Part shown: piece after piece, positions 47,758 to 56,234 of the stretch | Position numbering within the stretch: the first letter of the stretch is position 1 | Layout: each line of letters opens with the position of its first letter | The notes under the pieces: model-generated | The model's input: only the letters and a program-made list of their open reading frames with translations | The model's database searches: none | What the model was told of the DNA's origin: nothing | Assembly: GCF_029278565.1 (NCBI RefSeq) | Contig: NZ_CP119559.1 | Span: 930,001-994,000 of the forward strand | Origin: Haloarcula halophila | GTDB lineage: Archaea > Halobacteriota > Halobacteria > Halobacteriales > Haloarculaceae | Direction: 5' to 3' | Length of the DNA stretch: 64,000 nt | Made by a program: the position numbers and the translations under genes

Positions 47758-48573
47758 ATGACACTCACGAAGCGCATCATCCCCTGTATCGACGTCGACG
47801 TCGACGAGAACGGGGACGCCGCCGTCTACACCGGTGTCAACTTCGAGGATCTGGAGTACACCGGTGACCCCGTCGAGATGGCCAAAGCCTACAACGAGTC
47901 CGGGGCCGACGAGTTCGTCTTCCTGGACATCACCGCCTCCGCCGAGGGCCGGGAGACGATGCTCGAAACCGTCTCCGCGGTCGCCGACGAGGTGTTCATC
48001 CCGCTGACGGTCGGTGGCGGCATCCGGACTCGCGAGGACATCAAGGAGACGCTGCGGGCCGGCGCCGACAAGGTCTCGATCAACTCCGGGGCCATCGCCG
48101 AGCCCGATCTCATCGGCGAGGGCGCCGCAGCTTTCGGCAGCCAGTGTATCGTCATCTCGCTGGATGCCCGGCGGCGCTTCGACGAGGCGGGCGAACACTA
48201 CGCACGGGTCGACGGGGAGTCCTGTTGGTTCGAGTGTACGGTCAAAGGCGGCCGCGAGGGGACCGGCCTGGACGCCGTCGAGTGGGCCATGGAAGCCGAA
48301 GAGCGTGGGGCCGGCGAGATCTTCGTCAACTCCATCGACGCCGACGGGACCAAGGACGGCTACGACATCCCGCTGATGAAAGCCGTCTGTGACAGCGTCT
48401 CGACCCCAGTTATCGCCTCCTCGGGCTGTGGCGGTCCGGAGGACATGGAGGAGGTGTTCGTCGAGGCCGGCGCCGACGCCGGGCTGGCGGCCTCGATCTT
48501 CCACTTCGGCGAGTACTCCATCGAGGAGACGAAGGAGTACCTCGACAGCAAGGGCATCCCCGTTCGGCTGTAG
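47758..48573 (+). CDS. hisF: Imidazole glycerol phosphate synthase, cyclase subunit HisF
   Basis: 271 residues, a (beta/alpha)8 barrel. [20 protein letters not shown] has the catalytic Asp of strand 1, IVISLDARR the second catalytic Asp, and SGGG-type phosphate loops appear as TVGGGIRT and ASSGCGG. With HisH it converts PRFAR and ammonia to imidazole glycerol phosphate and AICAR in histidine synthesis. A small His insert ([17 protein letters not shown]) is as in other archaea. Confidence 0.97.
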   Translation: MTLTKRIIPCIDVDVDENGDAAVYTGVNFEDLEYTGDPVEMAKAYNESGADEFVFLDITASAEGRETMLETVSAVADEVFIPLTVGGGIRTREDIKETLRAGADKVSINSGAIAEPDLIGEGAAAFGSQCIVISLDARRRFDEAGEHYARVDGESCWFECTVKGGREGTGLDAVEWAMEAEERGAGEIFVNSIDADGTKDGYDIPLMKAVCDSVSTPVIASSGCGGPEDMEEVFVEAGADAGLAASIFHFGEYSIEETKEYLDSKGIPVRL

Positions 48574-48637
48574 GTCGAACCCGGAGACACCGGCCGAGTC
48601 CGCGCAGCCTTTGTAGCTCCACGACCTAGCTTCCCCG

Positions 48638-49501
48638 ATGAAATGGCGGTGTGAGTGGTGTGGCAAACCCCAAGAGGAGAACGATCCGCCCTGTGACAAC
48701 TGCGGTCACGGGACCTTCGAGAAAGCCGTCAAGCCGATGGGTCCCGAACGGACCGACGAGGAGTCGACGCCGGGGGGATCGGTCTGGGTCTGTCAGGACT
48801 GTGGTCGCCAACACCAGCGTAACTCCCCGCCCTGCCGGCGCTGTGGCGGCGCGGACTTCGAGCGGGAGGCCGTCGCCGACACCGACCCGTTAGACGAGAT
48901 CGGGACGGGGTGGCGCGACGTCGTCGAACCGAAGTACGTCGTCGGCTACGCCGTCGTGGCGCTGCTCGTCGGCGTCCTCGTCCTCGGGTTTCTCGGCGTC
49001 GTCTCCCTGCCGGGGGCCGGCGGACAGACGGCGGACGGGCCGCCGCCGGCGATCCCCGACGCGCCGGGAGCCGGTGACAGTGTCGACGGGCTGGACATCG
49101 CGGCCGTCGAGGACGCCTACACCGCGACGTACAACGAGCGACGAGTCGGCGGCGGGGCTGGCGAACTCACGCGCAACGGAAGCGTCGACCGTGCCGCGGC
49201 GTACTACAACAAGGCGACCGTCGACGCACGGTACGGCGACGGCGATCCGCCGAGCAGGGAGGCGTTCGATCGGTTCCCGCTGGCCTGTGAGCGGCCGACC
49301 GTCGTCGGCTACCAGGTCGCCTACGACCGGACGGGGACCGCCCTGTCGTCGTTCGCGGACGAAAGCGCGCTGGGCTCGGCGCTCGCGGATAGATACGTCG
49401 AGCGTGGCGCACCCTACCGGAGTGCGACGGCCGGAACGATCGGCGTCGATATCCACGTCGCCCCCGACGGGCGCGTGTTCGTCACCCACGTCCTCTGTTA
49501 G
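48638..49501 (+). CDS. Membrane protein with two zinc ribbons and a CAP/SCP-like C-terminal domain
   Basis: 287 residues. Two Cys4 ribbons at the N-terminus: [19 protein letters not shown] (3-26) and [20 protein letters not shown] (52-72), both with xPPC spacing. Then a membrane helix (about 102-122, [18 protein letters not shown]), a Pro/Gly linker and an external domain. The external part ([23 protein letters not shown], then [13 protein letters not shown]) resembles a divergent CAP/SCP fold, without its catalytic His. Function unknown. Convergent with rpo11, with the two stops overlapping by four bases. Confidence 0.78.
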   Translation: MKWRCEWCGKPQEENDPPCDNCGHGTFEKAVKPMGPERTDEESTPGGSVWVCQDCGRQHQRNSPPCRRCGGADFEREAVADTDPLDEIGTGWRDVVEPKYVVGYAVVALLVGVLVLGFLGVVSLPGAGGQTADGPPPAIPDAPGAGDSVDGLDIAAVEDAYTATYNERRVGGGAGELTRNGSVDRAAAYYNKATVDARYGDGDPPSREAFDRFPLACERPTVVGYQVAYDRTGTALSSFADESALGSALADRYVERGAPYRSATAGTIGVDIHVAPDGRVFVTHVLC

Positions 49502-49779
49502 GCCGCTTCGAACGCCTCGGTGAAGCCGTCGGCTTTCGCGACGACGCGGTCGGTCCCGTCTTCGAGGGCATCCAGCGCGTCGACACCCGCCTCGGACTTG
49601 ATGGTCAGGACCGGGTCGGTCTGCCCACCGGACTGTTCGGGGTTCATGTCGTAGGTCGCCGCGGTGACGCCCTCGGTCTCCAGCAGCGCCCCCTTGAGGA
49701 CGTTCATGAACGTGTGATCCTCGCCGGCGATCTCGATAGAGAGTTCCGTGTCGGACTTGTCGATGACGCGGAGGTCCAT
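49498..49779 (-). CDS. rpo11: DNA-directed RNA polymerase subunit Rpo11 (subunit L)
   Basis: 93 residues from the ATG at 49779 ([13 protein letters not shown]); earlier codons are unlikely. The alpha-like fold starts [32 protein letters not shown] (cited as [13 protein letters not shown]), the site that pairs with Rpo3 in the assembly platform, and ends with [23 protein letters not shown]. Usual length. Gene order near hisF is common in haloarchaea. Confidence 0.95.
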   Translation of the reverse strand: MDLRVIDKSDTELSIEIAGEDHTFMNVLKGALLETEGVTAATYDMNPEQSGGQTDPVLTIKSEAGVDALDALEDGTDRVVAKADGFTEAFEAA

Positions 49780-49836
49780 AGGGTTGTTTGGTCGACTGGC
49801 ACCCATCAACGTGTCGCTTCCCGCCGGAGACCGGCC

Positions 49837-50127
49837 TCACACCAGCGCGTAGATCATGAGGAGGACGAAGTAGATCGCCACGAGCCCGCCCAGCGCGCGC
49901 AAGCGGAACTCGCGGATCTCCGTCTCCTCGCTCCCGTGGGCCGCACGGAACGCCTCGATCTCCTCGTCGGTGAGTTCGGCCGGATGTGCGCGGCCGTGGT
50001 GGAGTGCCAGCCACTTCTCGCGGGCGTAGGGTTGCCCGCAGTAGTCACAGATCACCGGCTCGTCGCCCTCGGGGACGTCGAACGAGAGGGACTGTCCGTC
50101 ACGCTGGGTCCGTGTCGCGTCGGTCAT
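49837..50127 (-). CDS. C2H2-type zinc-finger membrane protein, DUF7410-type
   Basis: 96 residues from the ATG at 50127. A zinc finger CDYCGQPYAREKWLALHHGRAH (27-48) with C-x2-C-x12-H-x4-H-type spacing, a connector, then a single membrane segment LGGLVAIYFVLLMIYALV at the C-terminus. A haloarchaeal family of unknown function (I recall DUF7410). It overlaps the end of the upstream multi-helix gene (atga), so it is a likely partner. Confidence 0.8.
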   Translation of the reverse strand: MTDATRTQRDGQSLSFDVPEGDEPVICDYCGQPYAREKWLALHHGRAHPAELTDEEIEAFRAAHGSEETEIREFRLRALGGLVAIYFVLLMIYALV

Positions 50128-51503
50128 AGGTGTGGGAGTGGCACCTCCGGTCGGGAGACGATCCAGAGGCTGATCATCGTGTATGCGACCATCACGGCGA
50201 TAAAGGGGTACTGCGAGCGGACCGCCTGCAGACGGCTGGGGAAGAGTTCGTAGGCCGCCGCGTGGGCCACCCAGATCGCCAGCAGGTGGCCGACGACGAC
50301 CGAGATGATGCCGACCGCGCCGAACCAGTCCGGGAGCTGATACACCGGAACCGCCGCCGGCGAGGACAGCGGCGAGAGGACGGCGACGGCCAGCGCCGGA
50401 GCCAGAAAGAGGAAATAGCCCAGATAGTGCGCGAAGTGGTAGCCGACCGCGATGGCGAGCAACGGCGGTGCGAACCGGACCGCGAGGGCGTCGGTCCCGA
50501 GATACGTCTTCGCGCTCCGGCGGGCCAACCGAGCGGCGACCCAGTACGCCCCGAGAAACAGCGCGAAACCGAGCGCGAGCGCGACGGGGTAGAGCACGTG
50601 TGCGGGGACCCCTGCGGAGACGATCGGCGTCGAGAGGTCCCGCCACAGTGCCGTCGTCACGAACCCGTCGTAGGTCGTCCCCCACAACAGGGCAACGACG
50701 AAGGCCACCTCGTCGGGGCCGTCGACGAGCCGCGGCGTCGAGAGGTCCATCGCCGGGAGCCGGAGCCGGAACCCGTCCGGACCGTGGGTGATCGGTGCGA
50801 ACCGACCGTAGTACCGGAAGACCCGCTCGACGGGGTCGACGCGCTGGAACCACGTCTCGGAGCCGAAGACGACAGCGCCGGCCAGTGTGACGACCCCGTA
50901 GACCGCGACGACCGTCGCCAGCAACCGTGACTGGTCGGCCAGCGGACTCACCACCTCGACCCAGATCAACAGAAGCAAGCCGACGACGCTGGGCCAGGCA
51001 CCCAGCCGCTCGGGATAGGCCGACTCAAGCGAGGGAAGCAGCGACGCGAGGGTCTTGAACGGGTTCAGTCCGCTCCAGACGTTGCCCAACAGATAGGTCA
51101 CGATCACCAGCCCGGCCCACCAGCCGGCCCAGACGAGCAGGATCGCGAGGTTCGTCCGCGGCGTCTCGGGGCCGACGAACCCGACCACGAGGACCGCGAG
51201 GAGCCCGAGGAGGCCGATCACCCGCCCGATCGTCCGGAGGGATCGGTCCCCGCCACCCGCGAGATCGATCCCCCAGTCGTGGAGTCGCTCGACGAAGACG
51301 CGATCGGTGACGAACGACGCGAGCAGGAACGACGCGCCGACGGCAGCGCCGCCGGTCGAAAGGAACAGCCAGGTCGGGATCGTCAGCGACTCGCGCCCGC
51401 CGGCTGCCAGACTCCCGCCGTGTGCGCTCGCAGTGCCAGCGATCGAGAGCGCGGCCAGCCCCGTCGCGACGACAGCGAGTGCCCGGTGTCGGGACACACT
51501 CAT
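50124..51503 (-). CDS. Multi-helix membrane protein with signal peptide, function unknown
   Basis: 459 residues from the ATG at 51503. A signal-peptide-like start ending ASAHGGS, then about 12 hydrophobic segments. Conserved-looking points are WAGWWAGLVIVTYLLGNVWSGLNPFKTL, FAHYLGYFLFLAP and GVVGHLLAIWVAHAAAY (cited as NVWSGLNPFKTL, YHFAHYLGYF, VVGHLLAIWVAHAAAYELF), rich in His and Trp, which could bind a heme. I recognise no enzyme family. It is divergent from heme-copper oxidase subunit III and may be linked to respiration. Confidence 0.75.
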   Translation of the reverse strand: MSVSRHRALAVVATGLAALSIAGTASAHGGSLAAGGRESLTIPTWLFLSTGGAAVGASFLLASFVTDRVFVERLHDWGIDLAGGGDRSLRTIGRVIGLLGLLAVLVVGFVGPETPRTNLAILLVWAGWWAGLVIVTYLLGNVWSGLNPFKTLASLLPSLESAYPERLGAWPSVVGLLLLIWVEVVSPLADQSRLLATVVAVYGVVTLAGAVVFGSETWFQRVDPVERVFRYYGRFAPITHGPDGFRLRLPAMDLSTPRLVDGPDEVAFVVALLWGTTYDGFVTTALWRDLSTPIVSAGVPAHVLYPVALALGFALFLGAYWVAARLARRSAKTYLGTDALAVRFAPPLLAIAVGYHFAHYLGYFLFLAPALAVAVLSPLSSPAAVPVYQLPDWFGAVGIISVVVGHLLAIWVAHAAAYELFPSRLQAVRSQYPFIAVMVAYTMISLWIVSRPEVPLPHL

Positions 51504-51594
51504 CACCGGCCGTTGGTCGTTGGGCCCCCTATGGCTTCCGACATCGCACGGCGAAGTGGATGGGCTTTTAGTAATCGACTCGTAAGGGGCCAGT

Positions 51595-52464
51595 ATGAGC
51601 TTATCCGATGAACAGACGGACGGTGGCCACGGGCACGGGGACCACCACCTCCCGGCGACGGAGGACTGGCCCCGGGGCTTCGGTGAGGCCAGCTGGTGGC
51701 CGTTCGTCACGGCCATCGGCGCCGCCGGCATCTACGTCGGCGCCGCGCTGTTCGTCCTCTCGCTCGGCGATGAACCGCTCATCAGTACGACGATCGGTGC
51801 CGCCGCGACGGTCGGCAGCGTCGGCCTCTTCCTGGCCGGCATCTACGGCTGGCTGTACCACGCGTTCGTCTCGGACTTCTGGGACCGCGGAACCAATCAC
51901 CACTCCGGGCGGACGCTGAAGTTCGCGATGCTGTTGTTCCTCGGGTCGGAGGTCGCGACCTTCGGCGCCGGCTTCGTCTACTACTTCATCGTCCGCGGGA
52001 CCGACGTCTGGACGTCGATGGCGATTCCGGAAGTGTTCGGCTCACTGGTCATCGTCAACACCGTCATCCTGCTGATCAGTTCCGGGACGCTCCACTTCAG
52101 CCACGTCGCGCTCCGGAAGGGCAACCACGAACGGTTCCTCCAGTGGCTCGCCGTGACGCTTCTCTTGGGCGTCGTCTTCATCGGCGGCCAGATCTACGAG
52201 TACTACGAGTTCATCGTCCACGAGGGCTTTACCATCACCGGCGGCGCGTACGCCTCGGCCTTCTACGGGCTGACCGGCCTCCACGGCCTGCACGTCTCGC
52301 TCGGTGCGGTGTTGCTGGGGATCGTCTTCGTCCGGGGCTACTACGGCCAGTACTCCGCGGAACGCCATACCTCCGTCTCGACGGCTTCGATGTACTGGCA
52401 CTTCGTCGACGTCGTGTGGGTGTTCCTGGTCGTCGTCCTGTACATGGGCGCGAACCTAGTCTAA
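51595..52464 (+). CDS. coxC: Heme-copper oxidase subunit III
   Basis: 289 residues. Seven-helix subunit III layout: GFGEASWWPFVTAIGAAG, then HHSGRTLKFAMLLFLGSEVATFGAGFVYYF (cited as LFLGSEVATFGAGF, the Glu motif), TLHFSHVALRKGNHERF, GLTGLHGLHVSLGAVLL and SMYWHFVDVVWVFLV. It supports oxidase assembly and proton uptake. tttagta 27 bases before the ATG fits a leaderless promoter. The oxidase I gene lies 12 kb away, so the operon is split. Confidence 0.95.
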   Translation: MSLSDEQTDGGHGHGDHHLPATEDWPRGFGEASWWPFVTAIGAAGIYVGAALFVLSLGDEPLISTTIGAAATVGSVGLFLAGIYGWLYHAFVSDFWDRGTNHHSGRTLKFAMLLFLGSEVATFGAGFVYYFIVRGTDVWTSMAIPEVFGSLVIVNTVILLISSGTLHFSHVALRKGNHERFLQWLAVTLLLGVVFIGGQIYEYYEFIVHEGFTITGGAYASAFYGLTGLHGLHVSLGAVLLGIVFVRGYYGQYSAERHTSVSTASMYWHFVDVVWVFLVVVLYMGANLV

Positions 52465-52495
52465 CGCTTTTTACCACCAGTCACCTCGTTGCCGT

Positions 52496-52738
52496 ATGGA
52501 ACAGCTCGATATCAGCGACGGCTTCGACGTCCACGACTACCGCCACGGGCTGAAGCTCCTCAAACAGGACCGGGGGACGATGACGCTCGCCAACCGCGAC
52601 GGGTTCGCCTGTCCGGCCTGTGGCGACCCCTTCGAACGTCTGTTCGTCAGCGAGCGACGGACCAACACCTTCGGCGATCCCGGGAGCAGGTTCTGTCTCG
52701 CCAGGACCGAACAAGAGCTCCTCCTGTTGACCCACTGA
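52496..52738 (+). CDS. Small zinc-binding protein, DUF7385-type
   Basis: 80 residues. MEQLDISDGFDVHDYRHGLKLLKQ, then a CPACG half-ribbon (39-43) and a later Cys in SRFCLARTEQE. It starts 31 bases after coxC on the same strand. A haloarchaeal family of unknown function (I recall DUF7385). Confidence 0.78.
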   Translation: MEQLDISDGFDVHDYRHGLKLLKQDRGTMTLANRDGFACPACGDPFERLFVSERRTNTFGDPGSRFCLARTEQELLLLTH

Positions 52739-52784
52739 GTCCGTACCGGAAGGTTCTATATCTCGGCCCTCACTTCCCGCGTGT

Positions 52785-53120
52785 ATGGCCGACGCGGGTT
52801 CCGTCGACGAGTTATTCCGGGCGCTGGCAGACAGCCGTCGCCGTGCGGCGCTGTCGTGTCTGGCGACCCACGGGGAGTTGGCGCTCCCGGACCTCGCGGA
52901 CGAACTCGCGGAGATCGAGTACGGGCGTCCACTCACCGAGATCGATCCCGAGTCCGTCACCGAGTTGTACTTCGACCTCTATCACAGCCACGTCCCGTGT
53001 CTGGTCGCCGCCGACCTCGTCGAGTACGACCAGCCACAGGATCACGTGGCGATCACCGACCACGGTGACATCGCGCAGTCGGAACTGGTCGAACAGGCAC
53101 GGACGCTGGTTACCCCCTGA
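52785..53120 (+). CDS. Winged-helix protein, DUF7344-type
   Basis: 111 residues. SVDELFRALADSRRRAALSCLATHGELALPDLADELAEIE (cited as FRALADSRRRAALSCL) is the start of a winged helix, followed by ESVTELYFDLYHSHVPCLVAADLVEYD and a helix. This is the haloarchaeal HTH-containing DUF7344 group, presumed transcription regulators. It has a Cys in SHVPCLV. A tctatat TATA-like run lies about 30 bases before the ATG. Confidence 0.82.
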   Translation: MADAGSVDELFRALADSRRRAALSCLATHGELALPDLADELAEIEYGRPLTEIDPESVTELYFDLYHSHVPCLVAADLVEYDQPQDHVAITDHGDIAQSELVEQARTLVTP

Positions 53121-53161
53121 GTGTGCCAACTGTCTTCTGCCGGGGCGACGATAGACCGACA

Positions 53162-53647
53162 ATGAACGACGACAGCCTCACAGTCCAAGAGCTGGCCGAC
53201 TACTGTCGAACCCAAGCGCGGTTCCTCTGGGGCCGCGTCGAAACACTCACCGAGGAGACCGAGACGCTGCTTGACGAACTCGACGACGAACTCACCGATC
53301 TCCAGGACAGCGTCGCCGCACACGAGCGACCGGTTGCGGAGTCGGCCGACACGCCCTCCCCGACGGCTCCCGACCAGAGCGTCGCCGATCTGGAAGCACG
53401 GGAGCGTGACCTCGAAGAGAAACAGGCCCTCGCGGAAGCGAAACGGGCACGCCGGGACGCCTTCGAAGACCTGGCGACGGCCTACGCCGACCTGGCCGAC
53501 GATCTCGACGCAACGCGTGAGGACATCCAGGCCGTGCTCACCCGCATCGCCGAGTTCGAACGCGACCGGGACGCCCCGGCGTACTTCGAGGAACGCGGGA
53601 CGGTACTGGAGGCCATCGCCGATTCCGACGACCCAGACGGGGAGTAA
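53162..53647 (+). CDS. Long coiled-coil protein, function unknown
   Basis: 161 residues from the ATG at 53162. About residues 10-60 and 80-150 are acidic helices with heptad patterns (LTEETETLLDELDDELTDL and LEARERDLEEKQALAEAKRA), joined by a Pro/Ser/Thr linker. No membrane segment and no known motif. It follows the DUF7344 gene after about 40 bases and may share its transcript. Confidence 0.68.
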   Translation: MNDDSLTVQELADYCRTQARFLWGRVETLTEETETLLDELDDELTDLQDSVAAHERPVAESADTPSPTAPDQSVADLEARERDLEEKQALAEAKRARRDAFEDLATAYADLADDLDATREDIQAVLTRIAEFERDRDAPAYFEERGTVLEAIADSDDPDGE

Positions 53648-54040
53648 CATCAATCGTGTCTGGATCAGTAAGCGGACATAGCGCTATCTGCTCGTTTGCT
53701 GGGTTCTGCAGGAAAGCGCCGGTTGAGAGGAGTATGAACCACGGTCGGAGCACAGCTCTCCCCTGATTCAAATCCCTCGTCGGCCCGGTTTTCTTCGACT
53801 ACACCCACGGATTCGCGTTACGGTCCCCAGTCTGCTGAAGCCGGTGGTCGACCGGCTGGTGGCTCAGTCCGACACGGTCAGCTACTTCCTGGGTTCCAGG
53901 AGGTGAGCCGCTTCTCGACTTCATGAACGGCTTCGATCCGTCGATCACGCGCTGTACCCTCTCGGAATGAGAGAGCGAAAGAACCGTTCCCCCTCCGCGT
54001 TCGATCGTTCGAAGAACGGGGGGTTCCGTAACGCGAACGG
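53648..54040. other. Gene-free stretch at the edge of the large-protein module
   Basis: 393 bases with no open frame I can support. It contains the second copy of the structured repeat (53735-53778). Bases 53815-54025 hold short words, such as a cgaacgga/tccgttcg-like pairing near 53985-54010, but no RNA gene I can name. The cytosine-rich region at 53990-54020 lies just past the stop of the 730-residue protein and may terminate it. Confidence 0.45.
53735..53778. repeat. Second copy of the structured repeat (with 8914-8956)
   Basis: Aligned with 8914-8956: the first 18 bases are identical, then one inserted base and three substitutions in the next 25. The inner gagc/gctc hairpin and the caaatccctc arm are kept; the opposite arm is degraded and the tRNA-like extension is absent. 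It lies 260 bases before the large-protein genes. Confidence 0.6.
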
Positions 54041-56233
54041 CTACGCCTCCTCGTCCTCGAGGAAGTCGAACCGCAACCCGCTCGACACCTCGCCGCGGCC
54101 CGGTCCCACTTCCCGGCTGGACCAGACGTGACTCCTGCCGTCTAGCCACGCGCTGGCCTGGAACGACCGCGTCACCCGGCGACCGGTCCGCGAGACCTCC
54201 TCGGCGTAGATGGACGCCTCGGGGTTGAGGATGCGACCCATCGGCTCGGGGACCATGTCGAGGGTCCCTGAGAGGGCGTCTGCGTCGAGCAGCAGACCCA
54301 GCTCGAGCCGCTGAGGGAGGCCATCGTTCACCGGCAGGTACGGGAACCAGTGGTCGGCCACCTCGTTGGCGAGCTTGTACTGCCTGAGATCGCCCAGCGT
54401 CTCCGGGTCGACCGGCTCGACGGCCACGAGGCCCATCTCCGGGCCGGAGTCGCCGTTCGAGGACGACCCCTCGTCGGCGGGAACGGGCTTGTAGACGGAG
54501 ACGACGTCGCCGTCGCCGAGGAGAGGTGCCGAGCGGTCGAGGTGGACCTCCTCGTCGGTGTCGACGCCGGTCCCGCTCACCACGCGCACCGACCCCTCCG
54601 CCGGGATGGTGAGCGGCGGGATATCGACCGTCGTGGTGCCGTTCGCGGCGTCGGGGTCCTCGACCCGGAGCTCCCAGTGGGAGTCGGCGTCGCCCCCGGT
54701 CCCGACCACGAGGACGTCGTCGCCCTCGTTGGCGAGGACGACGGCCTCATCGTCGGCGGCCGCCTGACCGGAGAGCGCGTCGTCGGCGGTGTGTAGCTCT
54801 TCGATGCCCAGCGACGGGGCGCGGAACTCCTCGCGGTCCAGCGGGTCGCCCAGCGCCCCCTCGACGGTGGACTCCAGGCCGAATACGAGGTTCGCCATCT
54901 CGTCGCGACCGTACAGCACCTCCTCGATCACCTCGCCGGACTGGGAGGTGCCAAGCACCGGCGGGAGGAACAGCCCGGGCTCGTCGTGGTTCGGTAAGTC
55001 GAAGGTGAACATGTCCCACTCGGCGGCGTCCGACCGGTTGACCGTCGCCGGGATGTCCGCCGTCGTCTTGTCGAACGTGTCCGTGACCGACAGGGTCGAG
55101 ACGCGGGTGACCGACCCGACGGGTGCCTCGATTGGCAGCGAGAACCAGTCGTCGCCGGCGATGAGGGCGAACTCCAGCATGAACAGCCGCGAGAGGTCGT
55201 CGCCGGCGGCGGTCATCGACGCGAGGTCGACGTCCGCGTCCTCCATCTCCCACAGGCGGCTGGCCGGCATCCCCCGGAACCGGGTGTTCGTCGGGAGCTC
55301 CGAGAGGCTGTGGGGGTTCTCGCTCCCCGAGTCAGTCGAGTCGCCGTCCTCGTCCACGAGGCTCCGGTTCGTGGACTCGAAGTCGTACCAGTCGAGGCGG
55401 CCGCCCTCGTACTCGCGTGCTTCGAGGGTGGTCCGGCCGGTGCCGGTGCCCGCCGACACGGCCGCCGAGTACTCCATCCGCGCGGGGTCCCACGCGTCCT
55501 CGGTCTCGCTCGGCTCGTCGAAGAGCCCCGCGTACCACTCCGCGAACCCCTTCGCCACGCCCTTGAAGAGGGACTTCGCAACGTCGGGTGCGCCGTCGGT
55601 GAAAAGGACGTCGACCGGGTCAGACACGCCCAACCAGTCGGTCGTCGTCCCGGAGTCCGCGACACCGGGTGCCGCCTCGGTCAGCTTCCCGTACACAGCG
55701 TGGCCGTCGAGGCCGCGGGGCGTCGCGGGGTCGTCCTCGCCGTCGAAGACGTCCGCGAACCGGCGGGCCGGGCCGTCCGCCACGTCGGGTCTGTCCAGGT
55801 GGTACGCCGCCTCGAACCAGTCGGGCTCCGGGAGCGGGGGACCCGAGTCGGCGTCGACGGCCCGCCGGAGGCGGTCGAGGACGTTCATCCCGGCCTCGGC
55901 GCGGAGCGCGTGGTTCGGGGCCTCCCGGCCGTCGTCGGCCTCGGCGGCCACAGGCTCGCGCTCGACCAGTGTCTCCACCGGCGGGTCGGTCTTCGGGTCG
56001 TAGGGGTCCGTGGCAGAGCCGACCTCGACGTGGTCGACGTGGTCGTGGTAGTACTCGACGGCCACCTCGACCGGCGACCCGGCGTCCTCGCCGGCGAACT
56101 CGCCGAACTGGCGCTGGCGGGAAAGCAGCCAGAGCGGGTCGGCAAGCTCCCCGCGGAGTGTCCCCTGGAGGTCCTCGTTCCGGGCGACCGGTTCGAGCCG
56201 TTCCCACACCGTGTGCGAGCGCTCGTCGGCCAT
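54041..56233 (-). CDS. 730-residue acidic protein with LWLLxRQxQxGEF motif, function unknown
   Basis: 730 residues from the ATG at 56233. The N-terminus has the conserved-looking WERLEPVARNEDLQ and DPLWLLSRQRQFGEFAGED (32-50) followed by AGSPVEVAVEYYHD. I recall the same phrase (DPLWLLARQWQxGEF) in large bacterial proteins of unknown role that occur beside tail-like gene sets, but I could not check it. The remainder alternates acidic, beta-rich segments: a possible beta domain near 480-620 with ETVDLDR-like strands and a helical C-terminus ending RFDFLEDEEA. No signal peptide or helix bundle. It starts one base after the giant gene's stop. Confidence 0.72.
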   Translation of the reverse strand: MADERSHTVWERLEPVARNEDLQGTLRGELADPLWLLSRQRQFGEFAGEDAGSPVEVAVEYYHDHVDHVEVGSATDPYDPKTDPPVETLVEREPVAAEADDGREAPNHALRAEAGMNVLDRLRRAVDADSGPPLPEPDWFEAAYHLDRPDVADGPARRFADVFDGEDDPATPRGLDGHAVYGKLTEAAPGVADSGTTTDWLGVSDPVDVLFTDGAPDVAKSLFKGVAKGFAEWYAGLFDEPSETEDAWDPARMEYSAAVSAGTGTGRTTLEAREYEGGRLDWYDFESTNRSLVDEDGDSTDSGSENPHSLSELPTNTRFRGMPASRLWEMEDADVDLASMTAAGDDLSRLFMLEFALIAGDDWFSLPIEAPVGSVTRVSTLSVTDTFDKTTADIPATVNRSDAAEWDMFTFDLPNHDEPGLFLPPVLGTSQSGEVIEEVLYGRDEMANLVFGLESTVEGALGDPLDREEFRAPSLGIEELHTADDALSGQAAADDEAVVLANEGDDVLVVGTGGDADSHWELRVEDPDAANGTTTVDIPPLTIPAEGSVRVVSGTGVDTDEEVHLDRSAPLLGDGDVVSVYKPVPADEGSSSNGDSGPEMGLVAVEPVDPETLGDLRQYKLANEVADHWFPYLPVNDGLPQRLELGLLLDADALSGTLDMVPEPMGRILNPEASIYAEEVSRTGRRVTRSFQASAWLDGRSHVWSSREVGPGRGEVSSGLRFDFLEDEEA

Positions 56234-56234
56234 C

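Noticed and set aside
53735..53778. A second tRNA gene
   Set aside because: It carries a tRNA-like caaatccctc arm but no acceptor or anticodon stem; it is a copy of the repeat at 8914-8956, not a tRNA.
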